In this document: in pieces, positions 56,380 through 64,000 of the stretch | Layout: the number at the start of each line of letters is the position of its first letter | Numbering within the stretch: position 1 is the first letter of the stretch | Origin: Sinorhizobium meliloti 4H41 | Lineage (GTDB): Bacteria; Pseudomonadota; Alphaproteobacteria; Rhizobiales; Rhizobiaceae | DNA length: 64,000 bases | Direction of reading: 5' to 3' | Assembly (NCBI RefSeq): GCF_000375585.1 | Contig: NZ_AQWP01000011.1 | Coordinates: 62,001-126,000, forward strand | Program-made: the position numbers and the translations under genes | The notes under the pieces: generated by a model | Seen by the model: only the letters and a program-made list of their open reading frames with translations | Told to the model about the DNA's origin: nothing | The model's database searches: none

Positions 56380-56415
56380 GACCGGTCTTCCGGGGCGCGC
56401 CCCGGAAGATCGGTC
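56380..56415. repeat. 36-bp near-perfect palindrome before the istA start
   Basis: GACCGGTCTTCCGGGGCG followed by its complement with one mismatch. It is a strong hairpin ending two bases before ATG 56418. Placed in the IS21 leader, it could limit translation of the transposase from outside transcripts. Confidence 0.85.
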
Positions 56416-56417
56416 AC

Positions 56418-57104
56418 ATGTCATCACCGATACTGCTTCCGATGGTCGGAAGGGGGATTTCGGTGATCAAGCTGAGGGAGATGATGATGATCCTGGATCT
56501 ACATCGGCAAGGTCTGTCGGTGTCAGCGATCGCCAGGCAGGCTGGTATCGATCGCAAGACCGTGCGCAAGTACATCGAGCGCGGGCCGGAGGCTCCGGTC
56601 TATGGACCGCGCAAGCCAAGAGCGACGGTGATCGACCCGTTCGCGGCCTATCTTCGCGAACGCGTGCAGACCTATCCCGGCCTGACAGCGCGGCGGCTTT
56701 TCCGCGAGATCAGGGATCTCGGCTATTCCGGCGGCTACACGGCGCTGACCGACTTCTTGCGCGACTATTGGCGCGAGGCGCGGCCGCAGGGCTGGCTGTT
56801 TCCCGGCAAGCCGAAGATCAGTCCGATCTCGCCGCGGCAGCTCAACCGGGCTTTCACCGCCGCCAAGAGCCTGGCCGGGATCGCCAAGCCCGCGACGCTG
56901 CACACCCTGCGCCACTACTTTGCCACCCACCTTTTGGAGGCGAACACCGATTTGCGGGTGATCCAGGTCCTTCTCGGACACGCCAAGCTGACGACCACCG
57001 CCCGCTACACCCATGTCGCCACCAAGACGATCCGCGACACGGTCAGCCCGTTCGAGACCCTGAAGAAGCTGCAGGATCAAACGCTCCGACGCGGACTGGA
57101 GTAG
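56418..57104 (+). CDS. Chimeric protein: IstA (IS21) N-terminus fused to tyrosine-recombinase C-terminus
   Basis: 228 residues in one open frame. Residues ~9-116 are Ist[21 protein letters not shown] and [18 protein letters not shown] form the HTH, ending [13 protein letters not shown]. From ~117 the sequence is a phage-integrase-type recombinase: [34 protein letters not shown] (HxxR), [20 protein letters not shown] (His and Tyr nucleophile). The first catalytic Arg and the IstA DDE domain are both missing, so neither activity is expected. It is a deletion fusion, yet it remains open over its full length. Confidence 0.8.
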   Translation: MSSPILLPMVGRGISVIKLREMMMILDLHRQGLSVSAIARQAGIDRKTVRKYIERGPEAPVYGPRKPRATVIDPFAAYLRERVQTYPGLTARRLFREIRDLGYSGGYTALTDFLRDYWREARPQGWLFPGKPKISPISPRQLNRAFTAAKSLAGIAKPATLHTLRHYFATHLLEANTDLRVIQVLLGHAKLTTTARYTHVATKTIRDTVSPFETLKKLQDQTLRRGLE

Positions 57105-57114
57105 CGCCGGTGCG

Positions 57115-58307
57115 GTGATCCGGCCAAGTCTGGAGATCGCCGACATCTTTCGTAGCTATGGCCCGGCGTGGCGGCGGGCCAATGCCGGGCATGTCAGCCT
57201 GACCCAGCTCAAGGTCATGGCGGCGATCGAAGCCTGCCGAACCGAGGCGCTCGGCGGGCATGTGGCGGCTTGCGCGAAGTGCGGCCATAACCACATCGCC
57301 TACAATTCCTGCAAGAACCGGCACTGCCCCAAGTGTCAGGGGCCTACCGTGCGGGACTGGATGGCCGCCCGCGCCGAAGACCTGCTGCCCGTCGAGTATT
57401 TCCACGTGGTTTTCACCCTGCCGGCCGAGATCGCGCAAATCGCCTACTGGAACAACAAGGCGGTCTATGACCTGCTGTTTCGGGCGTCGGCGGAGACGCT
57501 GACCACCATCGCCGCCGATCCCAAGCGCCTCGGCGCGCGCATCGGCATGACCAGCGTGCTACACACCTGGGGATCGGCACTGACTCATCACCCGCATGTG
57601 CACATCATCGTGCCCGGCGGTGGGCTGTCGCCGGATGGCACGCGCTGGATCTCATGCCGCCCCGGCTTCTTTCTGCCCGTAAAGGTCCTGTCGCGTCTGT
57701 TCCGGCGGCTGTTTGTCGGAGGATTAATGGCACTGCATCAATCCGGCGACCTCGCCTTCTTCGGGGATCTGGCGGGGCTCGCGGAGACGGGTGCCTTCGC
57801 CGCCTGGCTTGCCCCCTTGCGCAAATCCGACTGGGTCGTCTACGCCAAGCCACCGTTCGGCGCCCCGAGGCCGTGCTGGCCTATCTCAGCCGCTACACCC
57901 ATCGCGTCGCCATCTCAAACAGCCGCCTGATCAGCGCAGATGCCGAGACGGTCTCATTCCGCTGGAAGGATTACCGCATCAAGACCGGTGACCGGCAAAA
58001 GGTGATGCGGTTGGCCACCGACGAGTTCATCCGGCGCTTCCTGATCCACGTGCTGCCCGACGGCTTCCACCGCATCCGCCATTACGGCCTGCTCGCCAGT
58101 GCAGGCCGCAAGGCCAACGTCGCAAAGATCAGGACACTACTCAGGGTGGACGCGCCGTTCCAGGATGACGCGCCAAACACCGAGAGAACCCCGCTCACGC
58201 TGAGAGAGCCATGCCCGCACTGCGGCGGCCCGATGCGCATCGTCGAGATATTCCGCCGTGGCCAGCAACCCAGCTTCCGCGCGCCACCCCGAAAGGACGC
58301 CGCATGA
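57115..58307 (+). pseudogene. IS91-family transposase, single frameshift
   Basis: The first part (57115-57930 frame) has a zinc-finger-like region (CAKCGHNHIAYNSCKNRHC) and the HUH motif THHPHVHIIVPGGG. Around 57860 a one-base loss (PPFGAPRPCW instead of PFGGPEAVLAYL) moves the reading to the 57654-58307 frame, which continues AVLAYLSRYTHRVAISNSRL with the catalytic Tyr and ends with a second Cys cluster (CPHCGGPM). Otherwise full length at ~397 residues. Confidence 0.88.
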
Positions 58308-58912
58308 CGAAACGCATGTCACATCAGCCAAGGCCGGCCGGGATCTGCGATGCGTTTCGGGGTGGCGCCGGTCTGCGTCAGGCAAGCCGGCCCCCCGCAA
58401 CACCGCCGAGGCCAGCCTACGAAGACCTGCGACCCCGATGCCGACCGTCTTATTGCAAGCCTTCGGGATTACCCTTCTGCGCCTGACGCTCCCACCGATG
58501 GCCACCTTGAGCAACCGCAGCCGCACGCTTTCCCCATAGGCGCTCCACCCAGCCCCACGGCCTCCTCCTTGGGAGGTTTTTCAACGCGGGCCGACACAGG
58601 CCCAGCCGCCACCGTCGCGCCGCGGCCCGCATCGAAAAACCTTGTGTGGATGCCAGCCGTGTTGCAAGGAAGATTTTGAACTTTTGAGCATGTGATCGAG
58701 TTGCGGTCTTGTGTCAGGCCTCTCCGTTGCGGCCATTCACATGCCGCGGGCCGGTATGGTGATGCGCGGATCAGGTCCAAATCTTCACGGCGAGCTTGAA
58801 GCTCTGTGGTTTTTACTGGTTCTCCTGACCCCGATCTGATCGATCATTTGCCCATGCGGTTGATGCCTTCCTCACATCCCCGACGGACCGGCTTCAGGTG
58901 CGCTGCTGCTGA
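58308..58912. other. IS91 3' flank, no gene
   Basis: 605 GC-rich bases after the transposase. Several frames are open by composition but carry no domain. It probably includes the right end of the IS91-type element; I could not place the boundary. Confidence 0.45.
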
Positions 58913-59580
58913 TCATGCAGCCACCATCGCCGGACCCCGGTAATCCTCCTGTTTCGTCAGCATCGCCCAGATGCCCCGTGCCATCTTGTTGGCCAGCGCG
59001 ATCGCGACCAGCATGCGCGGCTTCTTCGCCATCATGCGGGCAAGCCAGGAGCCTTCGGGTGCCATGGCCCCGATGATGAGCAGACGTCGAATATCGCATT
59101 GAGCCATCTTCGACGTTTTCCCTAACCGTTGCTTGCCGCCGGTCGACTTCTGCAGCGGCACCAATCCGAGCCAGGCGGCAAAATCCCGGCCGCATTTGAA
59201 CGTTTCCATGGGGGGCGCGAAGGTTTCCACAGCGAGGGCGCCGATGGGCCCCACACCGGGCAGGTCCGTAAGCGCCTGGTCATCGTGCCATGCCTCGACA
59301 ATGCAGCGATCTTCCTCTCCAGCATGTCGATCCGACCGGTCAGTTGGACGATCAGGTTCAGCAGATCGCAGCAGGTATCGCGGACCAGACCCGGTAGCTC
59401 GGTGTCTTCATCCTCAACGTCTCTGACAGATGGTTCAGATAGCCAATGCCTTGCGGGGCAACATAGCCGAACTCATACCGACAGCTTCTTGCGAAATACG
59501 ACTGATCCGTCAGCCGCCGCCCCGTGCAGCTGAAAGACGTTCTTTGCTAAATCGACCCCGATGATGGTAACGTTTTTCAT
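58913..59580 (-). pseudogene. IS110-family transposase with internal deletion
   Basis: From ATG 59580: MKNVTIIGVDLAKNVFQLHG, then a stop; a further frame gives FGYVAPQGIGYLNHL. The 58913-59254 frame gives the C-terminal transposase domain (GPIGALAVETFAPP, AAWLGLVPLQKSTGGKQRLG, MLVAIALANKMARGIWAML). About a third of the usual ~340 codons is missing. Confidence 0.8.
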
Positions 59581-59874
59581 GGATGCCTGCCTCTCCTTTG
59601 CGTGGCGCTAACACACCTGCCGACGATTGCTTCCGCTTATGCGCGCCGGATAAGGAGGCTCTCCGAAATTTGTCGATCTGCTCGGCCACAGCGCCGGCGG
59701 CAGTCCCGGCGAGCGCTTGATGCGACGGCGCGGCGTGAGGGTCCCACAGTAGGTCACAATTACCGCCGCAATGTCGCAATCAGGACCACGATACCAGGAT
59801 AACCGAGTCAAGTTGCAAACGGTCATATGCACGATGGCCGAACCGAAGCACGGTGAAAGTTTAGGGAGGGGAGC

Positions 59875-61461
59875 ATGTCATCTGTTGAAACGACAGCAAC
59901 CGAGGAACATGGCCTCGAAGCCGGCCAGGACAACGTCCGTATTCTAGGGTTGGACATTCACAATCCGGTTTTCTTCGTCTCGGCGGCTATCATCGTCGGC
60001 TTTGTCATCTTCACCCTGATCTTCAGGGACTCTGTAGGCCCGGCGCTTAGCGAACTGCGCGTGTGGCTCACCTCAACCTTCGATTGGCTGTTCATCATAG
60101 CAGGCAATCTGTTCGTCCTGTTTTGCCTCGCCATCGTACTGTCCCCGCTGGGTCGAGTGCGCATCGGCGGGGCCGAAGCCATGCCAGACTTTGGGTATGC
60201 CGGCTGGTTCTCGATGCTTTTCGCCGCTGGCATGGGCATCGGACTGATGTTCTTCGGCGTGCTCGAGCCGATGTATCACTTTAGCAACCCGCCTCTGGGC
60301 ATCGCCAGCCCGGTGTCCGCGGGCGTGGTGAATCCTGAAGCGGTTGAGGCTGCGCGCGAAGCCGCCATGGCAGCCACCATCTATCACTGGGGCTTGCATC
60401 CGTGGGCGATCTATGCGGTCGTCGGCCTCTCGCTGGCTTTGGCCGCCTACAACAAGGGCATGCCTATGTCGGTGCGCTCCGCCTTTTACCCGATTTTCGG
60501 CGAACGCGTACGTGGTTGGATCGGCCACATCATCGACATCATGGCCGTCTTCGCGACACTTTTCGGCCTGGCGACCTCGCTCGGCTTCGGCGCCGAACAG
60601 GCGCTGGCCGGCTTTAACTTCCTGTACGGAGTTCCGGTGACAGATACGATGAAGGTTCTCCTCATTACCGGGATTACGGCAATTGCGCTGGTTTCGGTCG
60701 TCGCGGGACTCGACGCAGGAGTCAAGCGCCTGTCCGAGATCAACATGGTTCTCGCCGTGCTGCTGGTTTCCTTCGTCTTCGCCCTCGGACCGACCATGGA
60801 AATCGCCGCCGGCTTCTTCACCAACACCTGGTCCTACGTGACCCATCTGCCGGCGCTGTCCAATCCCTTCGGGCGCACAGATGACGAGTTCGTGCATGGC
60901 TGGACCGCTTTTTACTGGGCTTGGTGGATTTCCTGGTCGCCCTTTGTCGGCATGTTTATCGCCCGCATCTCGAGAGGCCGCACGGTGCGCGAATTCATCG
61001 TCTGCGTGCTGCTCATCCCGACGATCGCGTCGATCTTCTGGATGTCAGCCTTCGGGGGCACCGCGCTTTCGCAGTTCCTGAACGATGGTTATCAAGGTGT
61101 ACAGGAGACTGTCGCGGCCTACACGCCTGAACTGTCACTGTTCCGGATGCTGGAGCCAATGCCGCTGGCGGGACTGACCTCCCTAATCGGTATCGTACTG
61201 GTGATCGTGTTCTTCGTCACATCGTCCGATTCGGGCTCGCTGGTCATCGACACCATCACCGCCGGCGGCAAGGTTGACGCTCCCGTGGCGCAACGCGTCT
61301 TCTGGGCCACTTTCGAGGGCCTCGTCGCCATAGCGCTGCTGCTTGGTGGCGGGCTTGCCGCACTTCAGGCGAGCGCCATCGCCACCGGCTTCCCCTTCGC
61401 CCTTCTTCTCCTGCTTATGATGGTGGCGGCTTGGAAGACGCTTCTGTCCGAATCGCGGTGA
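59875..61461 (+). CDS. BCCT-family transporter (betaine/choline/carnitine type)
   Basis: 528 residues with 12 membrane segments. GGGAGGGGAGC precedes the ATG. The BCCT signature WISWSPFVGMFIARISRGRT lies at ~355-374, with the aromatic YWAWW before it, and GMGIGLMFFGVLEPMYHF near ~120-137. It probably imports a quaternary amine or related compound for osmoprotection or as a nutrient. Neighbours are IS debris and unrelated genes. Confidence 0.93.
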   Translation: MSSVETTATEEHGLEAGQDNVRILGLDIHNPVFFVSAAIIVGFVIFTLIFRDSVGPALSELRVWLTSTFDWLFIIAGNLFVLFCLAIVLSPLGRVRIGGAEAMPDFGYAGWFSMLFAAGMGIGLMFFGVLEPMYHFSNPPLGIASPVSAGVVNPEAVEAAREAAMAATIYHWGLHPWAIYAVVGLSLALAAYNKGMPMSVRSAFYPIFGERVRGWIGHIIDIMAVFATLFGLATSLGFGAEQALAGFNFLYGVPVTDTMKVLLITGITAIALVSVVAGLDAGVKRLSEINMVLAVLLVSFVFALGPTMEIAAGFFTNTWSYVTHLPALSNPFGRTDDEFVHGWTAFYWAWWISWSPFVGMFIARISRGRTVREFIVCVLLIPTIASIFWMSAFGGTALSQFLNDGYQGVQETVAAYTPELSLFRMLEPMPLAGLTSLIGIVLVIVFFVTSSDSGSLVIDTITAGGKVDAPVAQRVFWATFEGLVAIALLLGGGLAALQASAIATGFPFALLLLLMMVAAWKTLLSESR

Positions 61462-61756
61462 AGAATGCCCAAGCAAGAGGTCGGAGCGGTAGAGCGTGAC
61501 CGCAATCTGCGGCCATCGTGAAGTCGAGGTAACCTGGACTGATGAGAGGCGGTCGCCTTCCTGTTGATACATTATGCGATCATTTTGGCCCGAACGGGAA
61601 CATCCTCGCAACAAGCCGTGCACAGGGCTCGTGAAGAACGGCTCCCTTCGACCCGAAGCAGACTGTCCCTCAGCCGAGGTCCAAGGGAAACTCGTGCCTC
61701 ATTGCTGAGCATCGTCGCGATACCTGATACGACAGGGGCCAACGGGAGTGCCTCTG

Positions 61757-62002
61757 ATGATTCTACGTTTGCTTGACACTATCGCCTCCAATCCGCCGCG
61801 CGAGCTCAAGGCGCTCATTAGGCTGATGCATATCGCCATTCAGGACGAAGAGTATCGCCAGCTCGTCAACAAGGAACTTGTGAATTTTCCCGACTTTGAG
61901 AAGCGAAAGACGCTGCTTGAAAGAGGCTATTTCTCTGGGCCCGACCGCGTGCAGTTGGTTCTTGCTGTGATGATGGGCGTGGAACCAACGTGCAGGTCGT
62001 GA
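61757..62002 (+). CDS. Small protein upstream of a trypsin-like protease
   Basis: 81 residues from ATG 61757, with GGGAG eight bases upstream; GTG 61748 is the other option. It is all-helical by composition (ELKALIRLMHIAIQDEEYRQ, LVNKELVNFPDFEKRKTLLE). It overlaps the protease start by 13 bases, so the two are coupled. No family recognised; it could be an adaptor or regulatory domain, or the separated N-terminal part of the protease. Confidence 0.6.
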   Translation: MILRLLDTIASNPPRELKALIRLMHIAIQDEEYRQLVNKELVNFPDFEKRKTLLERGYFSGPDRVQLVLAVMMGVEPTCRS

Positions 62003-62763
62003 CCTCCATGCTCCATCAACTCAATGATTGGATGTTGGTATCCGACACCGGCCTCATCGTTCCCAACGCTTACGCGCGCTACAACTGGAACAAACCGAGC
62101 ATCACGCAACTCATCGCGCTCAAGATTCTCGACAACATCCTTTTGGGACCGGCATACGTCGCGCAAAAATACGGGCAAAGCTTTCCTGCTGTCTTCGTCA
62201 GAAAACGAGGCGACGAATATACTGGAACAGGCTTCTTGGCGACCAACCGAACAGATGCCACGAAGCATGTGATCGTGACGGCCAAACACAATGTCGACCC
62301 TGGTGAAGGCATCACGTTCACGTCTTTCGGGTCGTCGCAGGGTGCATGTTACAGGCCCCTCGCATCGGAATGGTTTCTGCATCCCAAGTTGGATCTGGCA
62401 GTCATGCCTGTTGAGTGCAGCGAGGCGCCGACTCCTATATATCCCGTGGGAGTAGCACGCGTCTTGGCGCGGACTATAACTCTCGGCTACCCGCTAATTG
62501 CGACCACCGACGCTCCCTACCTGTTAGCACACGGGGGCGAACTCAACGCCATTGTCAGGAATTACAAAGGGGAAGAAAGCCTTATCATTTCCAATTTGGT
62601 GGCGCCCGGCAATAGCGCCGGACCCGTTCTCGACGAAGCGGGATTGTGCGTGGGCATGGTGGTAAGGGCATTAGAAAGCAAACACGAGGGCGGAATGAGT
62701 ACGGCGAACGCCGCGCTTCCTTCTAGCGCGATCCTTGAGTTTATCGCGCCATTCCTTGCCTAG
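61990..62763 (+). CDS. Trypsin-like serine protease
   Basis: 257 residues from GTG 61990; ATG 62008 is an alternative. No signal peptide, so it is likely cytoplasmic. A triad can be placed: His100 in VIVTAKHNV, Asp135 in HPKLDLAVMP, Ser209 in APGNSAGPVLDEAGLCVGMV. The N-terminal ~65 residues precede the protease fold. Cytoplasmic trypsin-like domains coupled to a small partner recall effector-type proteases in bacterial conflict systems, but that is inference. Confidence 0.72.
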   Translation: MQVVTSMLHQLNDWMLVSDTGLIVPNAYARYNWNKPSITQLIALKILDNILLGPAYVAQKYGQSFPAVFVRKRGDEYTGTGFLATNRTDATKHVIVTAKHNVDPGEGITFTSFGSSQGACYRPLASEWFLHPKLDLAVMPVECSEAPTPIYPVGVARVLARTITLGYPLIATTDAPYLLAHGGELNAIVRNYKGEESLIISNLVAPGNSAGPVLDEAGLCVGMVVRALESKHEGGMSTANAALPSSAILEFIAPFLA

Positions 62764-63135
62764 GTTCGGGGACCGCGCCGATATGGCGATCTCCCACTGT
62801 TCAGCTTTGAGCGGTGCCCGGCCGCCCGCCTCACAGCGCCACATCCTGGCGAAAAGGCAGAGTTTGAGAATGACCGCTTGTGGGTGCTCCTTGCCCATTC
62901 CGGCAGACTGGCTGAGACGGCAAAGTTCCACCCGACTGAGACGATCGGAAGGCGGCAACATACCGCCGAGATGTCGACTCTTATTCCTGTCGCCTTGAGC
63001 AGATTCGAACCGCAGGCCCCTCGATTGAGGGAACCCAACTCCTGCGCGCCGCTGCCGTCGGATGAAGCATCGGCGATATGGCTAATTGTCGGCTCGGGAC
63101 GGCCTGTTGGCAGTCCCGAGCGCCATCGTCGCACG
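62764..63135. other. Stretch without a recognisable gene
   Basis: 372 bases. A TTCGAA-containing segment near 63000 resembles a tRNA T-arm on the minus strand but the rest of a tRNA is absent. Other frames lack domains. Confidence 0.4.
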
Positions 63136-63588
63136 TTACGCCGCCATCGACAACGCCTCGATACCATGGCGATCCATTGCTGCGCCGATGCGGGCGAAGT
63201 CGGGGGTGCCCTGGGGGCGCTCCACCGAGCCGACGTCGCGAAAGAAGGCAATCATCGAAGGGGCCAGCATCACCAGCATGCGAATGGGGTTGTCGCTCTC
63301 ATTGCTATAGTTGTGCGGCACCCGCGAGGGCACCCGCACCGACGTACTTGGGCCGGCCTTGATTACTTGCGGGAGTCCAGCGCCAAACTGGCGGACCGTC
63401 AGCTCGCCTTCGAGGATGTAGAAGAGTTCAGGGGACTCGTGGATATGCGGCGGCGTGCCCGAGCCGGGCGGAACCTCGATGTCGAGCAGTTCCAGGTCCG
63501 ATCCCGGCACGCCACCCAGGAAGCGGATGCGGTCAGCCACCGCCCAGAGGTACTCGGCATTGTTAGCCGTTGTCATTTCGATGTTCAT
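63136..63588 (-). CDS. Cupin-domain protein
   Basis: 150 residues; GGAG precedes ATG 63588. A single barrel with motif 1 GTPPHIHESPELFYILEGEL (His, His, Glu) and motif 2 VRVPSRVPHNYSNESDN (His). It starts inside the end of the TetR gene (26-base overlap), so it is probably under that regulator. Function could be quercetinase-like or a small-molecule sensor or isomerase. Confidence 0.86.
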   Translation of the reverse strand: MNIEMTTANNAEYLWAVADRIRFLGGVPGSDLELLDIEVPPGSGTPPHIHESPELFYILEGELTVRQFGAGLPQVIKAGPSTSVRVPSRVPHNYSNESDNPIRMLVMLAPSMIAFFRDVGSVERPQGTPDFARIGAAMDRHGIEALSMAA

Positions 63589-64000
63589 CGCGTGTCTCCT
63601 TGGCTGCGATGGTTGCGTCCGCAGGAATCTCGCCCGAGCTGACCGCGGACAGGATCAGTTCGAGCGCCCAGGAGGCGGTCTCGCCGGCCTGGGTGCCGTC
63701 GAGACCGCCGTAATCCTTCAGCACCTCCCACGCGGAGGCGGAGTAAAGCAGGTGCGCGAGGGCCTCGACCTTTCGGGCCCGTTCAGGCGTAAGGGCGGAG
63801 AGCACCGGGGCCAGGGCTGCCGAGAAATACTTGCGCCTGTCTGAAACGGTCCCCAGACGCATTTGCCGACCGGTGCGGGAATGGAGGGCGGCGCGCATGG
63901 CTGCCTCGTGCGCATCGAAAAGCGGGAAGGCTTGCGGCGGGCCGCTGATGATGTCCTGCAGCGTCTCAGGCTTCATGGAAGCACCGATCCTCGCATTGAA
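63563..64000 (-). CDS. TetR-family regulator, C-terminal part (5' end outside window)
   Basis: The frame is open to the last base, so the start and the helix-turn-helix lie beyond the window. The visible ~145 residues are the helical ligand-binding domain (MKPETLQDIISGPPQAFPLF, VEALAHLLYSASAWEVLKDY with GGLDGTQAGETASWALELIL). It overlaps and probably regulates the cupin gene. Confidence 0.7.
   Translation of the reverse strand, partial: FNARIGASMKPETLQDIISGPPQAFPLFDAHEAAMRAALHSRTGRQMRLGTVSDRRKYFSAALAPVLSALTPERARKVEALAHLLYSASAWEVLKDYGGLDGTQAGETASWALELILSAVSSGEIPADATIAAKETRDEHRNDNG

Larger units (their letters stand above)
56248..58307 (+). mobile_element. IS91-type element interrupted by an IS21 remnant
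   Basis: Order: recombinase N-terminal stub, IS21-like left end with a large palindrome and istA 5' part, recombinase C-terminal half, IS91-type transposase with a frameshift. This fits an IS21 insertion into the recombinase gene followed by a deletion that removed the rest of IS21 and the middle of the recombinase. Outer IS91 ends were not located. Confidence 0.65.

Noticed and set aside
62990-63020. TTCGAA segment resembling a tRNA T-arm (minus strand)
   Set aside because: A T-arm can be drawn, but no acceptor, D or anticodon arm fits; at most a tRNA relic, not enough to call.

Overview
The window looks like part of a large rhizobial plasmid (Rhizobium or Ensifer/Sinorhizobium, Alphaproteobacteria). 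The evidence is the quorum-sensing-controlled Ti/pSym-type conjugation system, a SyrB-type symbiosis regulator with two relatives, sugar-acid catabolic operons with ABC importers, and IS debris typical of symbiotic or accessory replicons. No rRNA, intact tRNA, CRISPR array or repABC replication locus was seen.

Region 1 (1-18540) is the conjugation module. It starts inside traA (relaxase), followed by traF, traB and traH in tight coupling on the plus strand. Next come an AAA/DUF4143 ATPase, a decaying DUF433/DUF5615 toxin-antitoxin pair and an XRE regulator. Then traM (antiactivator) and traR (AHL receptor) meet tail to tail. The minus strand carries the whole traI-trbBCDEJKLFGHI operon: AHL synthase plus mating-pair type IV secretion. 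A lux-box-like palindrome lies just upstream of traI. TraI would make the AHL, TraR would bind it and activate tra/trb, and TraM would hold TraR inactive.

Region 2 (18540-21053) is debris: a truncated peptide-binding protein, unreadable remnants, an intact type II haloacid dehalogenase-like HAD gene and a broken APH-type kinase.

Region 3 (21054-36680) is catabolic. A four-gene minus-strand operon encodes the two halves of the plant Tm-1 architecture as separate proteins (Tm-1-like/UPF0261 and PEP-hydrolase-like TIM barrel), a cupin and an M24 peptidase, with a divergent TetR regulator. A plus-strand ABC importer (binding protein, two permeases, a small membrane protein, two ATPases) converges on a minus-strand operon (sugar isomerase/epimerase, enolase-superfamily dehydratase, FCD-type GntR regulator, 2-hydroxyacid dehydrogenase). 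A second epimerase is divergent from that operon. Four sites fitting TTGGTNNNACCAG lie before these transcription units and suggest one GntR regulon.

Region 4 (36798-39310) holds SyrB flanked by two leucine-zipper relatives and an exonuclease remnant. Region 5 (39500-54990) is mixed accessory content: Rap1a/Tai, HAD, GNAT, an NADP oxidoreductase, SDR plus divergent LysR, a CorA remnant, a PHB-depolymerase-type esterase, universal stress protein, TerC, a tyrosine phosphatase, DUF1476, and WrbA/MFS with a divergent LysR.

Region 6 (54985-59580) is an insertion-sequence graveyard: IS66 remnant, HicAB with a frameshifted hicA, an IS91-type element interrupted by IS21 that has produced an IstA/tyrosine-recombinase chimera, a frameshifted IS91 transposase and a deleted IS110. 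Region 7 (59875-64000) has a BCCT transporter, a two-gene unit with a trypsin-like protease, and a cupin with a TetR regulator cut by the window end.
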